A stretch of 7,043 nt of DNA, from positions 1-7,043 of the forward strand of contig JAQUNT010000115.1 of NCBI GenBank assembly GCA_028717525.1, written 5' to 3'. Each line of letters begins with the position of its first letter. Within the stretch, counting starts at the first letter, position 1. Both the position numbers and the translations under genes were made by a program. Source of the stretch: Elusimicrobiota bacterium (GTDB lineage: Bacteria; Elusimicrobiota; Elusimicrobia; UBA1565; UBA9628). Of the stretch, positions 6,739 to 7,043 are shown one piece after another. The notes under the pieces are model-generated. The model did not search any database. It was given only the letters and a program-made list of their open reading frames with translations, and had not been told where the DNA came from.

Positions 6739-7043
6739 ATGTTCCTGATGCGAGTGATGGTGAGCCTCTTCGAGTTCCTGCTGGCGGTCCTGATGTCCGG
6801 CACGGTCATCTACGTGACCTACCGCGTCTTCATCCGGGCCAACCCCGACTTCGACATGGAGAACGAGATCAAGAAAGGCAACGTGGCCACCGGGCTTCTG
6901 GTCGGCACCATCCTGGTCTGCGCCTCCATCTTCCTGCAGAAGGGCATGGAATCCGTGGTCGGGGTGTGCCGCCTCTACATGACCGCGCCCGACACCGCGA
7001 CCCTGTCCCTCTGGCAGATGCTGCTGCTGGGGCTGGCGCACCT
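6739..7043 (+). CDS. DUF350 (YjfL-like) membrane protein, partial at window end
   Basis: The reading frame runs open from ATG 6739 past the window edge, giving 101 complete codons. Three hydrophobic segments are visible: about 9-30, 52-69 and one beginning near 92. Between the first two is an acidic/basic loop with NPDFDMENEIKKGNVATG (35-52). The 'E-I-x-K-G-N-x-A' run just before helix 2 is the signature of DUF350 proteins such as E. coli YjfL. These are small inner-membrane proteins of unknown function, usually encoded near genes for envelope stress (PspA-like), ATP-grasp ligases or aminopropyltransferases. Here the partner upstream is the transglutaminase-like gene. A family member typically has about 130-150 residues with four helices, so roughly a quarter to a third lies beyond the window. 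Confidence 0.75.
   Translation, partial: MFLMRVMVSLFEFLLAVLMSGTVIYVTYRVFIRANPDFDMENEIKKGNVATGLLVGTILVCASIFLQKGMESVVGVCRLYMTAPDTATLSLWQMLLLGLAH

Noticed and set aside
5293..7041. 582-codon open frame on the minus strand across the transglutaminase-like and DUF350 genes
   Set aside because: Its composition is a low-complexity GC shadow (Gly, His, Gln, Asp), it runs across the divergent promoter region and then out of frame through the kinase N-terminus, and the plus-strand genes have recognisable motifs and a strong ribosome site.
1..7043. Search for CRISPR arrays, tRNA or rRNA genes, insertion sequences and phage genes
   Set aside because: No regularly spaced repeats, no tRNA-like cloverleaf region, no transposase or integrase motifs and no terminal inverted repeats were seen; coding density leaves almost no room for them.

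Overview
The window is GC-rich bacterial chromosomal DNA with tightly packed genes and almost no intergenic space. It holds the tail of a respiratory complex I operon, a membrane glycosyltransferase-like gene, a membrane-bound Ser/Thr kinase on the opposite strand, and a small two-gene operon with a transglutaminase-like protein and a DUF350 membrane protein. The nuoM-nuoN order is standard for bacterial complex I. The combination with an eukaryotic-type kinase and a TPR/GT-C fusion would fit a Gram-negative-type lineage with high GC, such as Elusimicrobiota, Myxococcota or another delta-like group. The window carries no marker that settles the taxon.

Layout. Positions 1-140 (+) are the last 45 codons of nuoM. 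Positions 145-1641 (+) are a complete nuoN. Next on the same strand is a GT-C/GT39-like polytopic protein with a C-terminal TPR region, ending at 3892. Its most convincing start is a CTG at 1652, because no ATG, GTG or TTG lies in frame between about 1502 and 1768, and an ATG start at 1769 would cut off the first membrane helix and the D-x-E motif. The kinase gene (5638-3896, -) converges on it with three bases between stop codons. The kinase is divergent from the transglutaminase-like gene (5713-6717, +), which is followed after 21 bases by the DUF350 gene (6739 to the window end, +).

The only real regulatory space is the 74-base divergent intergenic region 5639-5712. It is the one AT-rich spot in the window. 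It contains an 8-bp perfect inverted repeat with a 10-base AT core that covers the -10 region of a good candidate promoter for the kinase. If that promoter is used, the kinase mRNA would be nearly leaderless. The same palindrome lies over a weaker candidate -10 for the plus-strand operon, so one regulator could control both directions.

Functional picture. NuoM and NuoN are the proton-pumping membrane arm of complex I. The GT-C-like protein probably transfers a sugar from a lipid-linked donor outside the cytoplasmic membrane, and shares the nuo transcript mainly by position. The kinase, the transglutaminase-like protein and the DUF350 protein all look membrane-associated. Their linkage through a shared control region suggests an envelope-related function, but this is inference.
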